A DNA stretch of 64,000 bases from Epiperipatus broadwayi (taxonomy: Eukaryota > Onychophora > Udeonychophora > Euonychophora > Peripatidae). Positions 37,377-50,210 of the stretch are shown here, piece after piece; positions within the stretch are counted from its first letter, which is position 1; the number at the start of each line of letters is the position of its first letter. The DNA is taken from contig JAQFVV010012511.1 in NCBI GenBank assembly GCA_028023455.1, positions 2,790,165 through 2,854,164 on the forward strand, read 5' to 3'. Both the position numbers and the translations under genes were made by a program. Under the pieces are notes generated by a model. It did no database searches, was not told where the DNA came from, and saw only the letters and a program-made list of their open reading frames with translations.

Positions 37377-40300
37377 GTATATTCTTTAAAGTCCATTTAC
37401 TATATTTCATTTCATTTCTTTAATTTGAAATTAAATTTATAATTGGCCACTACATTAATGGCACTATGGGGCCAGAGCATTAATGATGATCAGATAATTT
37501 AATATCTCAGCATTATTTTTTTATTTTTATATTCTGCTGGATTAGCACTTAAGTTGGTGCATCCAAATTATTGTTTATATAATCTGCCCCAAGTTTGGCA
37601 GTGGTTAGATAATTTGCCTGTTTATAGTGGACCCACATCAAATCCAATCATAAGGTTGACTGTTGATTTTATTGTTGAATTTTGTTGTTAATTGTTCATA
37701 ATGATGAATGATTTTATTATTATTTTTCTTTAATGCTGGGTAAACTTATAGTTAGCTTACTTCTTTGTTAATCTCTCATGCTCATTCCTTTTATCTTTAA
37801 TTTTGATTATTAAATATGGAGATGATGATGATTCCCCATCTCCTCAGGTTCACTCCTTCTCTTCATACCATCACAATATGTATCCAGAAAACACCTTAAC
37901 TTTGCCCAAGTCTGTCTTCTTGAATAATTGTATATAAGTAAAACAAGTTCAGAAACTATACATTTTAATTAAAGCAGCTTTCTACTTTATTGCCATTTAG
38001 TGTTAAGTTAAGGAAATTAGTGATTACCAAATGCATATATAATACTTATCCTTACTATTTGAATTCTTGTCCTCAGAGTGGTCATTTGCCTTCATTGATA
38101 AAACCTGGGATTAACTGATAAAGGCAAAATCCAGAAACTGATCAAATATTAAAAATAGGCACCCTAGATGGTAGTAAAGTAGAGAGTTGATTTTGTTTTA
38201 TTGACTAAGTTCGTGTTTTAAAAAATTAATTTTTAATAAACATATTCATTATACCTGTTTCTTTGCTTTTGAAGATTAGTATTCAGCAGGAGATTTACTT
38301 AAAAGGATATGTCATAAAGGAGTTTCATTTTGCTTTCTGCTTTCCAGCAGAATAGTGATTAAAGCAAGTCTATTGATATTCATCATTTTAGCCTTATTAA
38401 AATTTCAGACCGTGGACTTCTGTTTAATCATATTTTATAAAGGGTTTTTTGTTTTGTAAAATTATTCACAAATTCTTTTCAATATAGGATTTCCTATCTA
38501 TAGCTTTGTTAATGTTATAATTGTTCTTATAGTTATGTAATTTTATCTCAAATACTAGGACATAATTTTTTTCCCTCTTTTACTTCTGTTAGTAATTATC
38601 CTAAAAACTTATAGTACTTATTAAATTCTTTCTTAAAAAGCAATTAAATGACTTATCACTGAGGAGTTCATTATAAGTCCAAGAGCAGAAAGTAATAGAG
38701 CTGTACCCATAAGTCAAAGACTTTGAGCTCCAAAGTTTGTAAGTTTTTTCATCGTTGCTTTGAATCATAAATTATTAAGCTGGACTAATATAAGTGATTA
38801 AAAATAATAAAATGAGAAAATGGAAATAGAATAAAAGAAAATAATGAAAGAAAGAGCAATGGGAAGAATTATACACCAATCATCAAAATAAAGAGAACAA
38901 ACTATAATAATATTAAAAAGCATTGAAACTAATAATGAATAGATTTGAAAATTGAGAAGTATAATATTAATATTATGAAATTTAAATGTGATCAGAAAAG
39001 GCTGTAAATAGTAAACAATGTGTAAATGTCTAATCTACAAATGTTATCTAAAATGATATGTTCAAATTGTAATTACAAGATAAGTATAGTATTTGTAACA
39101 AAATATGGGTTTGTATTAGATAATCACAATCTAGTTTCCTTTTATTATATTTAATTAATTCAGTTTTTAATTTAAAAGTATATGATTTGATAAAAGCAGG
39201 TTTATTGATTCTAAAATATTAAAAAGAGATATTTTAATAATTTATGCCAAGAATTAGGGTGGATATCAAAAAATCATATCAATTTTTAAATGATTTTTTA
39301 TAACTTTGACTTTTCATTAAGAAACCATTTATTGTTTTTCATCCAGTTCTTGACACTAATTATTAAAACATTTTATACAAAATTTATTATAAAGCAAGAG
39401 TCCTAAAATCATCAAGATTATTATAGTCAACCAAAATTTCAATTGAAAATTAATTTACAAAAAATATATTAGATATAATAAGATTTATGATATGTTGATT
39501 CATATGACTAAGTATTCTTTACGATATTAGTCCAGAATCCCGATTCAATAAGAATGGTCTACTATCATTAAAAATATTTGCTTAAAATTAATATTGTATA
39601 AAGATAAATTTAAGAATATCTTTATATTTTAGAGCATTTAAGAATACAAAGCATTTTTTTTGTTACACAATATATATCTCCAATTTGTTAAAAAAATGAT
39701 ATGTCTTAGATCCTATATGGAACCCACTTACTATAGAAAATTATTTATCTACATGTAAAATAGATTTTATTACTGCTAAGTTTTACATAAATATAGGCTT
39801 TATATTATTGGATACTGTTCAAGATGTTATTAGATATTTTGCATAGATGTAAATTTTATAGATTCTTGTATGCTATTCAAGACTCTTATAACATAATGAT
39901 TAATACATTTACATGGGATTTGATTGTAAGTTGGAAGAACTTAATACAATTAGGCTTATAATTTTTTTTTCAGATAATTTACCTTGAACCAATTTATTTA
40001 GTCATCTAATATTAATTAGTTAATAAAATTATTTAACTTATTAGCTAAAGAAACAAAGATTTCAAGCTAATATAGATTGGTCAGGTAAGTGCTGGTGCTT
40101 TGAGTAAGAAATCAATCTATATGATTGTAATATAATAAGAGAGTTTCATGATCATGTGGATGCTGAGTCTATGTTTTATTCTTATACTTTTGTCTGATAA
40201 AAGCAGAAACAGCATGTGAAGTGATGACAGAGAGATGACAGAGAAGGAAAAAAATAAATTAAAAAAGTAAATCATGAACCATAGATATATTCACATCAAA

Positions 40301-40989
40301 ATATTAATGCAAACTAAATTGTCAGATCAAATAAGGGCAAAAAATAAATTTTCTTATAGCATCAAAAGAATGATAATATCTGGCATTTGTTTTGTACTTT
40401 GCTGAATATGTTTAGATTAAAACTTGAAATTATAAATCGTTTTAATATGGTAAGAAAAATAGAAGAATATTATTTTGTGAATAGACTTTATTGAAAATTT
40501 AAATAAAACTAAAAACATGGGTCTTTTAAAATTAAATTTGAATGTAAAAGAAAAAATCAGGTAAAGAATTGATTGCAACGTGAGAATATACATCATCTAC
40601 TAAAACTCATTAACAATGACAATAAAAGTAATGATATAAATAAGAATAACAATGATTATAATAATACAAACGATACTAAGAGATAATTAAACATAGAATA
40701 ATAATGTCAGTAAAACTATTAATAATAGTAAGGATAATGATGATAAAAAGAACAATGATTGTAAAAGTTACAATATTAAATAAAAAGTCAGTGATGGTAA
40801 GTAGAAAGATTAATTACAGTTGTGCAAAGTTTGATTAAACAGCAACCAACATTATTGCATAAAACTTGAATTATGAAGCTTCCAGAATATTGGAAACATC
40901 ATTGAAAAGTAGAATATAATAAATTGTCAACTGGTTTATTTTTCAGAAGTTTGTAATAAGTTTGAACACTTGAAATGATAAAACTGAAG

Positions 40990-41070
40990 ATACAATGATG
41001 GACCTTGAAATCCAGAGCCCTTTATTCTATCACTACACTGAGCTACAGAAGGCAAGAGCAAAATGTATTA
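40990..41070 (-). repeat. tRNA-derived SINE head, minus strand
   Basis: Minus strand: TGTAGCTCAGTGTAGTGATA (A box), then GGGCTCTGGATTTCAAGGTC (B box region GGATTTCAAGGTCC). A clear D-arm and T-arm layout, but no acceptor stem or terminator, so not a functional tRNA gene. Confidence 0.6.
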
Positions 41071-41242
41071 TTTTTGTATTGATTAAACATTTTAACATCA
41101 AATTTTCACTTAAATTTGAACATTTCTTAAACATTTATTATATTAATAAATTTCTTTTCACTATTTTCTTTATAGCTATTCTTTTGATCATATGATGAAC
41201 AAATAAATCAAATATAATTTAAAATGTTTTGATTTATAATAG

Positions 41243-41385
41243 GAACGAGGAACATCAACATATGATTTAGTTCTTGTTGGTCATTCTCTGGGTGCTGGCA
41301 CTGCATCGATTCTTGCAATTTTACTTCGACCAGAATATCCCAATATTCAATGCTATGCATATTCACCACCAGGAGGCTTACTGAG
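41243..41385 (+). CDS. DAGLA: DAGL-alpha exon E: nucleophile elbow with catalytic Ser
   Basis: 143 nt, acceptor ttataatag, donor ctgag|gtaata. It enters in phase 0 and leaves with two bases of a Ser codon completed by exon F. It encodes [20 protein letters not shown] and onward to a strand ending [11 protein letters not shown]. The nucleophile Ser is the TCT at 41285-41287, within GHSLGAG (GxSxG lipase elbow). The Ala after SLG marks alpha rather than beta DAGL. YSPPGGL is the conserved strand and turn before the Asp segment. A minus-strand SINE fragment lies about 170 nt upstream of the acceptor. Confidence 0.97.
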
Positions 41386-41717
41386 GTAATATTTAAAGCT
41401 AAAGATAAGCATTTTGTTATACTCAACAGTTTTCTAACATTTACAAATACACATCAGCTCTTATCATTTGCTTTTAATAAGAGTGCTGTAATTATAAGAA
41501 TATTTTTCTTGAATAGATGTTCTTTTGTAATTTAATTTTCATATTTAAAATTGATTTTATTATAGTCCAATCAACTATTGAAGAATATAATATCCAGCTT
41601 ATGATAATATTTTTAGAAAAGATACTATTTTTAATGAAAGAATATTATTGTTCAATGGCACAATTTCATATTCTACTGGTTAACTTATATAACTGTTAAG
41701 CATAAGGCCTAGAGGAG

Positions 41718-44189
41718 CAGTGTCCAAACTTTTGATCTGGGAAGGGGGCATTTTTTGGTAAAAGAGTATCTGAAGGGACTATGTTTTTTTTCAGGACTCC
41801 AAACTGAAAACCAGAAAAATTTTGTGCCATCTATCAGTCATTTTTGGTCACATTTTCACCATTTTATGCTTATTTTATTGTAATTCTTAACTTTATTGGT
41901 ATTTAAACTTCAATTCCAAAAAAATCCGCTATTGGCAGTGTTTTTCGCAAAAAATTGATTTCTGATTGTGATCTATTGTATATAGTCCTGCCTCTTTTTC
42001 CTTATAAAGTACTGCAAAACATTTATTTCTTACTGGTAAAGTCAGAAATCAAACCAAAATATTTTATGCTTTTGTAATAGATTTTGAATGTAAATAAATA
42101 TATTTCTTGTAATTTTTTATATTCGTAATTAAATTTGGTACTTATAACCTAATCAGGCTTGGCCACTTGATGGCATTATGGCTCGCCAAAACACCTAACA
42201 AATGCCGTTTACAAGACCTGACTTATGGCTACAGAAAACATCTAATGTTTGTCTTAGCCATTAGAAGGCTGTTGATGATGACGTAACGCAGAAATAATAT
42301 GGCCTATTTCTGCTTCATGACTTACTGTGAATCCACACACTTATCTTTCATGCAGTTTGATATATATGTGTGTGTAGTTTGATTAGTCAAATTTTTACAA
42401 TATACATTAAACAATCTTTGTATTTTTAATGAATTTAAGAAACCTGACTTTATAGTAATTTTCCAAATGGCCACACCCTTATTTAGAGAAGGTGTAATGT
42501 GTAAAAGCTTGCCGATGGTATGTCAACAAAATTCGGCCGAGTTTGCGTGCGAAATCTCGTTTTCACGTGAAATACCACATAGTTCATAAAATGGCTGGCG
42601 ATCGCATAACTTTTTCCGCAGTTGCCGAAAACAGAAGCCAAGTATTTCTGCTGTCCAATAAAAATATACACGATTTTTTGTAAATTTCATAGAAAGCACA
42701 TATTATAAACATGTTTAATAAGTAAAGAAGACATTTATATGTGTTTGTTGTTGTTTAAAAAAGTTTGAGTTTCTTTCTTTTGTCCGACTATGGTTACGAT
42801 TTTGATATTTTTTATTTTAGCATTACAAACAACAGAACACTAACCCTAAAACTAACCCTATACAGTTGTTTTGTTATGTAGAAAGCAATAATTAAGCGAA
42901 AGACATCGCAAAAAAAGTTCTAGCAATCAATCAATTAATAACTAAAAAGGAGGAATGATGATAATTTGTCCAAAAACAGCGATTTAAAAATAAAAAAAAA
43001 TGTTGTCATTTACTAAATACAAAATTAAAAAGGCATGAAAAAAAAAGTTATAGCAATTAATAAATTAATAAGCAAAAAAAAAAACAGCGATTTAAAAATC
43101 ACACGCCCCGTAAACCGTACATTGTATTGTTTTTGACTGCCAACAACACCATCAAGTGGCCAAGCCTGATTATGTTATAATTACCTTAAATTTTTATATT
43201 AATTTACCTAAATATAAAGTTTGATTTGAAAATTTTTAAATTTTACAAGAAGAATAATCAAGGGAAAGTAAATATCACTGAACAGCTATTCAAGAAAATT
43301 GAATAATGTTGACCGCATTGCTTTTATAGTAGATTTTAAATGTAAATAAATATATTTCTCATAATTTTTTACATTCATAATTAAGTTTTTACATTAATTT
43401 ATGTAAATATAAACTTTGATTCAAAATTTTTTAAATTTTACAAGAAAAATAATCAAGGGAAAGTGAATAGCACTTGACCGCTATTCAAGAAAAGTGAATA
43501 ACTTTGATCGCTATTTGCATATCAATGACATTTGGTGATAGCTAGCAAAACACAATTATTTTTCATCAATATTTATGAATTTGATGGTTATTTTTTACAC
43601 TATATTAATTAATAATGTGGATAGATTTAGATTTTTATTTAAAATATTTAATTTTAAACGAAGAAAAGACAACAGAAGTGAATAATTAGCTAGCATAATT
43701 TTTAAGACACAAGAAATCACTGGCGTTTTCACATAATGATTGGTTGAAATATAATTCCTTTGTTTTACTGCAGGCTATTTTTCATATGTTTTTCTTCAAT
43801 TATTAATATTATTTAAATTTTTTTGTTACATTTAAACAATTTGAATGTAAGATAATTCAATTTTTAGAAGCTAAATTAAAACAGTTCTGATTATTGTATA
43901 TTACTGTATTTCAGAAAGGAAACTAACACATTAAATCACTCAAATTTTTATTCAATCTGGCCAATAAGAAAATTCATCAGACAAAAGGTTAAATTACCTC
44001 AGCTACCTCTATTATTATAATTTGTCCACATCACTTTATAAAATATTTATTAAATTATATTTTTAAATTATCTATAAACAATTATTTTCTAAAGCTGGTC
44101 CTAAATTTTATAAAAAATTCAAGTAAAAAAAAAAAAAAGAAATTACACAGACAACTGGTAGACTACGGTCGACATCTTGGACACCCCTG
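41718..44189. mobile_element. hAT-like element (2.5 kb), decayed
   Basis: Left end CAGTGTCCAAACTTTTGAT; right end TTGGACACCCCTG, the complement of CAGGGGTGTCCAA. These match hAT-type termini apart from a 3-bp gap in the left copy. No 8-bp target duplication is evident and no transposase frame survives. The interior holds two tandem units of about 160-190 bp (around 42060-43310 and 43330-43530), the first interrupted by the nested transposon. Confidence 0.5.
42137..43185. mobile_element. 1049-bp TIR transposon with 8-bp target duplication, nested in the hAT-like element
   Basis: Terminal inverted repeats of about 37 bp start GGTA[C/A]TTATAAC and continue TAATCAGGCTTGGCCACTTG then ATGG. They are flanked by identical TTAAATTT at 42129-42136 and 43186-43193. 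No transposase. A 62-residue minus frame (42483-42671) is not recognised. It interrupts one of two tandem units, and the second unit shows the approximate empty site. An 8-bp duplication suits hAT or P-type transposons; the family is not identified. Confidence 0.85.
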
Positions 44190-44740
44190 CTCTAAAGACT
44201 CAAATCCAAATCAGTAAAAACTGATGGGTTTTCAGATTCTAAACACTTAGGATTTTTATGTTAGATAGCCAGCCAGTACAACCTAGATAGATTTCTATTA
44301 TTGTTAACTAGAGAATAAACTAGAATGGAAAATTACTAAAGCAGTTAGAAAGTATAATATACAATTTATTATCCTTGTAGTCCTGATAGTTGAAGAGGTT
44401 GTTGCTCTGCAGTATGCTGATTAAAGTTCAATTGATTTTTTAATATTATTAGTATTAATTCTGATGCTATACAATAGCTCTTAAAAAGCTGATATATGAT
44501 CTGCTAAAGAAAATTTCAAAATTTTGACTAAAAGTTTATTAAACTTAAGCTTCGGTGTAGAGTCAAAATTTTTATTTTTTGCTTTATCTATTATAATGCT
44601 TGTTCATAATCACAAAATTTGTTACAACTTAAATATGCTTACAGTGAAAATGCCTATAAAAATATTTCAAACTTTCATAACATCAAGAAAACTTTATTAA
44701 AAAAATCATTATTAGTAAGGAATTTCTATTTTAAACTACT

Positions 44741-44883
44741 AAACATCACATGATCACCATCTCTTATGTTAGCACATAACTATTATTAAACAGGCAAAAC
44801 CCTACGTACAATAGAGCCACTCTATGCCATTGATTACTCTGGTTGGCACAGGGTGTCACTACTGTATGGAGGTGTTTTGCCTG
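44741..44883. mobile_element. Fold-back family FB, short copy 3
   Basis: Begins AAACATCACATGATCACCAT and TCTTATGTTAGCACATAAC, then GGCAAAACC and a small hairpin (GTACAATAGAGCCACTC ... GTGTCACTACTGTATGG), ending GTTTTGCCTG. An internally deleted copy of the elements at 18609 and 53176. Confidence 0.65.
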
Positions 44884-45938
44884 TGGAATTTCTGTTTTAA
44901 AATTTTTTACTATGTCTATCAAAATTTTGATTGGTGGTCATATTGAGGAAAACTTTAATAAGCAAAAGTTACATTTTTCTTAGAATATAATTAATATTCT
45001 TCTTGCTTTTTGCATTGCAGTAGAGTAATTTTATATGCCTATGATCATGGTCATCTTTACACCTTCCAATGGTAGAGAATGATAGACTCGGTTGACTACT
45101 ACTATGCTATGATTTTAAATGTTTACATTTAGCAGATAATTATGATTCTGAGATTAAGAGCTATTAATACTAAGACCTAAATTGCATGGATCACAGAAGT
45201 TTCATTTTAAATAGAGAGAAATGTTGTTTGATCCCATTGTGATAAAGTAATGCTTGTTTCCTACAAGCTGTTCTCCATTTACCCAATTGCTATTATTCAC
45301 CGAAATGTATAAATTACAATGATCAAGATTTATTACAAAATTATGACCAGAAAGAGCTAATTTTATTTATTTGTTGGACATGTTGAAAATAATTAAATAC
45401 TTTATCACTGCTTATAATACTTCTTTCATATACACTTCAATGCAAACAAATTTTCTTAAAAAAACTTCTTTATTTTCCTTACAGTTTCGCATAACTGTAT
45501 AAAAAAAATTCTGATTAAAGATTGAAGATCATGGTGTTTTTTTTTTAAGCACAAAGTTAACAATTTGTATTATTACTATACATGTTGGCCCATCTAAGTT
45601 ATATATATGGAGCAGATATCAAGAATTTTTTCTAAATTATTTTTTTTTTAAAAATCGAAGAGGAATTGAAAGTCTTTTTTTTTAGTTAACAGAAATTTGT
45701 TTTGCAATTAACTATATGATTGCACATATACATCTTTCTGTGTAATTCCTGCATTAACAAATACAGTTCATATATTTCCATTTTTTATTTATTTTTCATT
45801 ATTAATAAAGTTATCTTTTCCAAATAGGTTTTGTTAGAAAATGACTGTATGTAGTGTGTGTTATGTGTATACACACGTGCAATATATAAATGAGCCTTTT
45901 TTTTTTTACAAACTATTATTCATTTTTTTATATTTTAG

Positions 45939-46007
45939 TTTACCAGTAGTTGAATATACTAAATCTTTCATCACTTCTGTCGTCATTGGTAAAGATGTTG
46001 TACCAAG
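45939..46007 (+). CDS. DAGLA: DAGL-alpha exon F: catalytic Asp
   Basis: 69 nt, acceptor tattttag, donor ccaag|gtgagt. Its first T completes the Ser codon split with exon E, and the last two bases start an Arg codon completed by exon G. It encodes LPVVEYTKSFITSVVIGKDV then VPR. The Asp at 45994-45996 in GKDVVPR corresponds to the family's catalytic Asp (D524 in human DAGLA). (S/A)xEYxKxFxTxVVxGKD is very characteristic of DAGL. A 76-nt perfect-looking hairpin begins 101 nt after the donor, in the next intron. Confidence 0.97.
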
Positions 46008-46107
46008 GTGAGTTCTTTAAAATTAAAACATTTAAATTTAGTTTCTTAATTTTGAATTACTACATTAAAACATATTATTTATACATTTCAGATGCCAAGA
46101 GTTAAGT

Positions 46108-46183
46108 CTTTACCCTACTGTAGAGCCATCTATTGCAATTTTGAGAAATCAATCGCAGTAGATGGCTCTGGAATAGGATAAAG
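46108..46183. repeat. 76-nt hairpin in intron F-G
   Basis: Left arm CTTTACCCTACTGTAGAGCC then ATCTATTGCAATT; the right arm complements it with about 5 mismatches or wobbles and a loop of about 10 nt. Pre-miRNA size and on the transcribed strand of an intron. It could equally be a tiny MITE; similar hairpin MITEs occur elsewhere in the window. Confidence 0.65.
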
Positions 46184-47518
46184 AAAACTTATGCATTTGA
46201 CATAATTAATTATTTAAATTATTACATTTATAATATTTATTTTATGGATTATTTAGATCAACACAAAAATTAAACAAAATATTAAATGTTCATTATTTCT
46301 GATTATTTTACTGTATGAAGTTATTTATAGCCAAAGTTATTAATGGATTAAACATCAAGATAAGCTGCTACCTGTTAAATTCAGCAAATCCTCTAATAAT
46401 ATTATAACTACATCTGAAATACAAGAATTCTCATTAAATAGAATTCATAACTATTAATTGTACATAAGGTGATAATTTTTTTTAGTGTTTAACAAAATAA
46501 AAGCTTCACAAACTAAAGCTCTAACCCCACAGTGCTTGAAATTGTAAAAAAATGTATGCATAATTTAAAAATATGAGACATTTTCAGTATTGTTATATTA
46601 AATATTTGCATGTTCTATTAATAGTAATTCATCAATAACAATTGAATTTAAAAGCAAATATATGTATTGCTTGAATATCAAAGTAGAAATGATCAAAGAT
46701 AAACAAAACATAAATATTGTTTGACATTGAAAATATAGTGCAGTACTTGAGATCAGCATTAAGAAACAATTAGTGGTCAATTGAAAGCAAAATATATTTA
46801 AAGTCAAAACGATCATGTAAATAAAAATTTAATGAAAGTTTGTCTAGATAAACTTGATTGTTGGTGCTATTTTAATATAATCGAATAAATTTTTAATACT
46901 CACAAACAAAACAAGTCTATTTAAAACATTAAAAGAATGTTTGGTTGCTCATAGAATAATAAAAAAATTCCATTTTCAATTTATGAAAGTTCTGAAAAAT
47001 AATTTCCATTATCACATTTTTGAAAGTTATTACAATTGCTAAAATGTCTTGCAAACATATATTTGACAACATTCACTTTTAAATAAATACATTAAATATT
47101 ATTATCATTTATTTGTTTAGAGGTTATCATATTTTTAAATCAGTTATAAACTTATACTTAATTAAAGAATTATATATTTATTCATATTAATCTGATTTCA
47201 TCTCATTTTTTCCATATAATAATATATTTAAAACATCTATGTATACTTTAATAAAGATATCTGAAAATGATAAATGAACCTACATACATTTATGGATAAA
47301 TCTGCATTCTTCAGTTGGTCTAGGTCATAACATTTCACATTTTCATCATCTTTGTTCAGTATTTATTATAGTGATTTGATATTGGTAAATACTAAAAAAG
47401 GATAAAGAAGGAATCGGTGCTGGTTCAATCAGAAATGCTTCTTGGAGAGCACTAGCAGAATAAAATGTTTAAATATGTTTTGAAAATCTAATTTTAAAAA
47501 AACCAATAACCTCTGATA

Positions 47519-47703
47519 CAGTGGTTCTCAACCTTCCTAATGCTGTGCCCCTTTAATACAGTTCCTTATGTTATGGTGACCCCCAACTGTAATTTTGCTA
47601 TTGTTATGAATTGAAAATATGTTTTCCAATGGTCTTAGGCGACCCCTGTGAAAGGGTTGTTCGACCTTCAAAGGGGTCATGACCCACAGGTTGAGAACCA
47701 CTC
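47519..47703 (+). mobile_element. hAT MITE of SPIN/URR1-like type (185 bp)
   Basis: Ends CAGTGGTTCTCAACCT and AGGTTGAGAACCACTC, inverted 16-mers with one mismatch at the tip. The interior has CCTAATGCTGTGCCCCTTTA, TACAGTTCCTTATG, GTGACCCCCAACTGTAATTT, GGTCTTAGGCGACCCCTGTG and AAAGGGTTGTTCGACC. I recall these blocks from rodent URR1 and from SPIN-like hAT MITEs. Flanks CTCTGATA and CTCTATTA agree at 6 of 8 positions, consistent with an aged 8-bp hAT target duplication. Confidence 0.85.
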
Positions 47704-49579
47704 CTCTATTATATTAAAAAAAAAGATCCACTTTCTAAATATGCTTTAGATTTGAAGATAAAATTATTAATGCTAAAATTAAGAAAATTGAAGGGGCTGC
47801 ATATATTTTTAATACATAATTAATTTTTAAATTTTTCTGTAAAGTTTTAATTTTTATCTTTCTGGTTTTAAATGCTGCAAATATGTGCATAAAGCAGCAC
47901 ATTGTATAAATGTATCATTCATCAATATATAAAAGAAAGTGTAGTAGTTTTAGTCTACTTTGTATCAATTAAATCTTATTATCACTATTCTTATAGGAAC
48001 TTGTTTTTCTATTCATTGTGCTATTTTTCTGCAACCAAGCATTTTTACATCTGATTAATTAAACTTAGGATTACAAAAACGTCTGTCATTATATACTAAT
48101 AAAATGTTAAAATAGATTATAGTAAATTATTCAAATATAGTTAATTATTCTGCTATTTATTTAATTTATTGGAAATAGAAAGCGCATTAAAAAAACTTGA
48201 AATTTAAAAAAAAAAAAATTATGAAAGAGTACAAAATTAAAAATGAAAAAGTTACAATAATTAAAATTGAAGATAGAAAGAAGAAAAAAGTATTTGTTTT
48301 AATTGATCTGAAATTAATGTTTACATAAAATAACAATATTTGGTTTTCTGGTATTCACTTTGATACTACAATAACTAAATTTACAGTAATATTCAGAATC
48401 AGATGAACGCAGTTCAGATTTTGTCTATTAAAATGTATAATTCAGTGGCACGATGTTTCATAAAGTCTCTCAATCCTAAAATTCTTTTCACGCAGGTATT
48501 AGAAGTTACTATTGATGATCATTTTTCTTTTTTGTAAATTGTTACTTCAATGTATTTCCAACTATATCTTACTTTTAACTTATGATACTACAAGTAACAA
48601 TACATTCTATAGCAATTCTGCGGAACACTTTTACTAGGTTCATATCATATAACTTGCTATTTCATATCTATCATAGATTTCTTTAATCCTGCTTTGCAAT
48701 ACATTATATTCATCATCATCATTTTAACACTTGTTAATTCACTGCAGCATGAAGATATCTCCAAGTTTAATCCAGTTTCTTCAATCCCTAGCCTTTTTAC
48801 TCCACAACACATTAGCAAACTTCCTTATTTCATTCATCCATCTTACATGTAGTCTTTTTCTAAATCTTTTACAATCTCTTATAAAATGTTAATATTAATG
48901 CATATTAATAATTGAAATCAATCTATTTTCTAAATATTACTTGATAATGCACTTACAAATAAACTAACTCGAACATTATTTGCTAAAGGATTTTTGTTCA
49001 GTTTCACTTGCAGATATTAAGACTTCTTTTTAGGGTAAGATTTGTATTAATAATAACAATGTCCTGCATGGTTTCACACAATGTAGAATGAGCCCAAGTT
49101 CCATGGATCATGTCTCTAGTTCTGCCATTACCATTGTTCAGATTTCTCATTAATTCCTGAGCAATAAATCATTCGATAATTTTATTACTAATAATGATAC
49201 AAGATGATAATTTATTACGTAATACAGTTGAAAATTAATATGAATGACTTAACACAATTAATCAGATACATAATAAAATTATAGAATTATTAAGATGGTA
49301 AACAAAGTATTATAAAACATATATAATCATGATTAATTATGATCGCATTAGTTTTCTGGGCAAATTTTGATATAAATGAATATGCTTCATCATCATTTAT
49401 GGTGCATTGATTTTATGAGTACAGAGTTCTACATATACCAAACATCAAATATTTATTTAAATTAGCACTTTTTAGGAATTCCTTTGGAGATTTATTTTTA
49501 AAAAATTTATAGATACTGTGGTATTTTGTAAAAAATTGAATGCAAATTTGTGTACTCCAGAAAAACTAATATTTATTCG

Positions 49580-50210
49580 AGAGGTTGTTTTTAGATCGCG
49601 CACTGATAACTGAGGAATTTAATTAAGGCATAATAATGGCGAACGATAATTCCAAGAAATATTTGCTGATTGCAAATATTTCTAGATAAGAGACTTTATC
49701 TTATTGGACAACGTAATTAATTACTGCAGTTATCAGAAAGCTATAAAAGATTGTGTAACAACTATGTCAGAGCAGTTATTTGAGTACAACTCCAGTAGAG
49801 ATATCTCGCGTTAGTGCTTGCGGTTAATGACCAGCGCCCAGTGGAAATGTAGTCTACGGGTGTAGCAGAAAGAGCCCACAGAGATGGGAAGACTGCAGTG
49901 GAGATATCAAGCAGAGCATCCATTGCCAGAGAATACAGAGTGTATTCAGTGAATTCGAGCAGAACATCCATTGCCAGAGAATACAGAGTGTATTCAGTGA
50001 ATTCGAGCAGAGCATCCGTTGCAAGAGAACAGCATGGGAATTGAACATTAGCGGACTGTAAAGATAGAGTGTTGCAGACTATTCGCTAGTCAGACTACGT
50101 AAAATCTTGTGAGTCTTATTGTATATAGTTATTTGCTGACCGCACACTCAGACTTGCGGATATAACAGATACAATGATTCCTTGATTGTTTACACTAGCA
50201 TTTTATTGAT
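49580..50210 (+). mobile_element. LTR-like block with internal 48-bp tandem repeat
   Basis: GC-richer segment with a TATA-like CTATAAAAGATTG at 49741, many CpG sites and no long ORF. This is the profile of a solo LTR. The exact TG...CA ends and target duplication could not be set. A 48-bp unit starting GCAGARCATCCATTGC is repeated at 49911, 49959 and 50007 (the third partial). Confidence 0.45.
49911..50038 (+). repeat. 48-bp tandem repeat, about 2.6 copies
   Basis: Units begin at 49911, 49959 and 50007. Units 1 and 2 differ by one base (GCAGAGC/GCAGAAC); unit 3 is diverged (CCGTTGCAAGAG) and truncated. The minus-strand frames at 49762-50048 are repeat artefacts. Confidence 0.9.

Larger units (their letters stand above)
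33568..41242 (+). other. Intron D-E (7.7 kb)
   Basis: Holds SINE family 2 copy 2, the 1-kb fold-back, the candidate 45-nt exon and a minus-strand SINE head. The stretches 35040-37330 and 37380-40990 are AT-rich with no feature I can support. Confidence 0.8.
41386..45938 (+). other. Intron E-F (4.6 kb)
   Basis: More than half is the hAT-like element and its nested insertion; an FB fold-back fragment follows. 44890-45930 is AT-rich with nothing recognised. Confidence 0.8.

Noticed and set aside
40990-41070. Functional tRNA gene on the minus strand
   Set aside because: A and B boxes are good but acceptor stem ends do not pair; read as a SINE head.
42838-42864. Telomere-like TAACCCTAAAACTAACCC
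   Set aside because: Only two or three irregular units, inside a transposon; not a telomeric array.
48690-48870. Cephalopod-type dispersed repeat starting CATCATCATCATTTTAA
   Set aside because: Only the first few bases resemble the common cephalopod repeat; the rest differs, so it cannot be used to name the organism.
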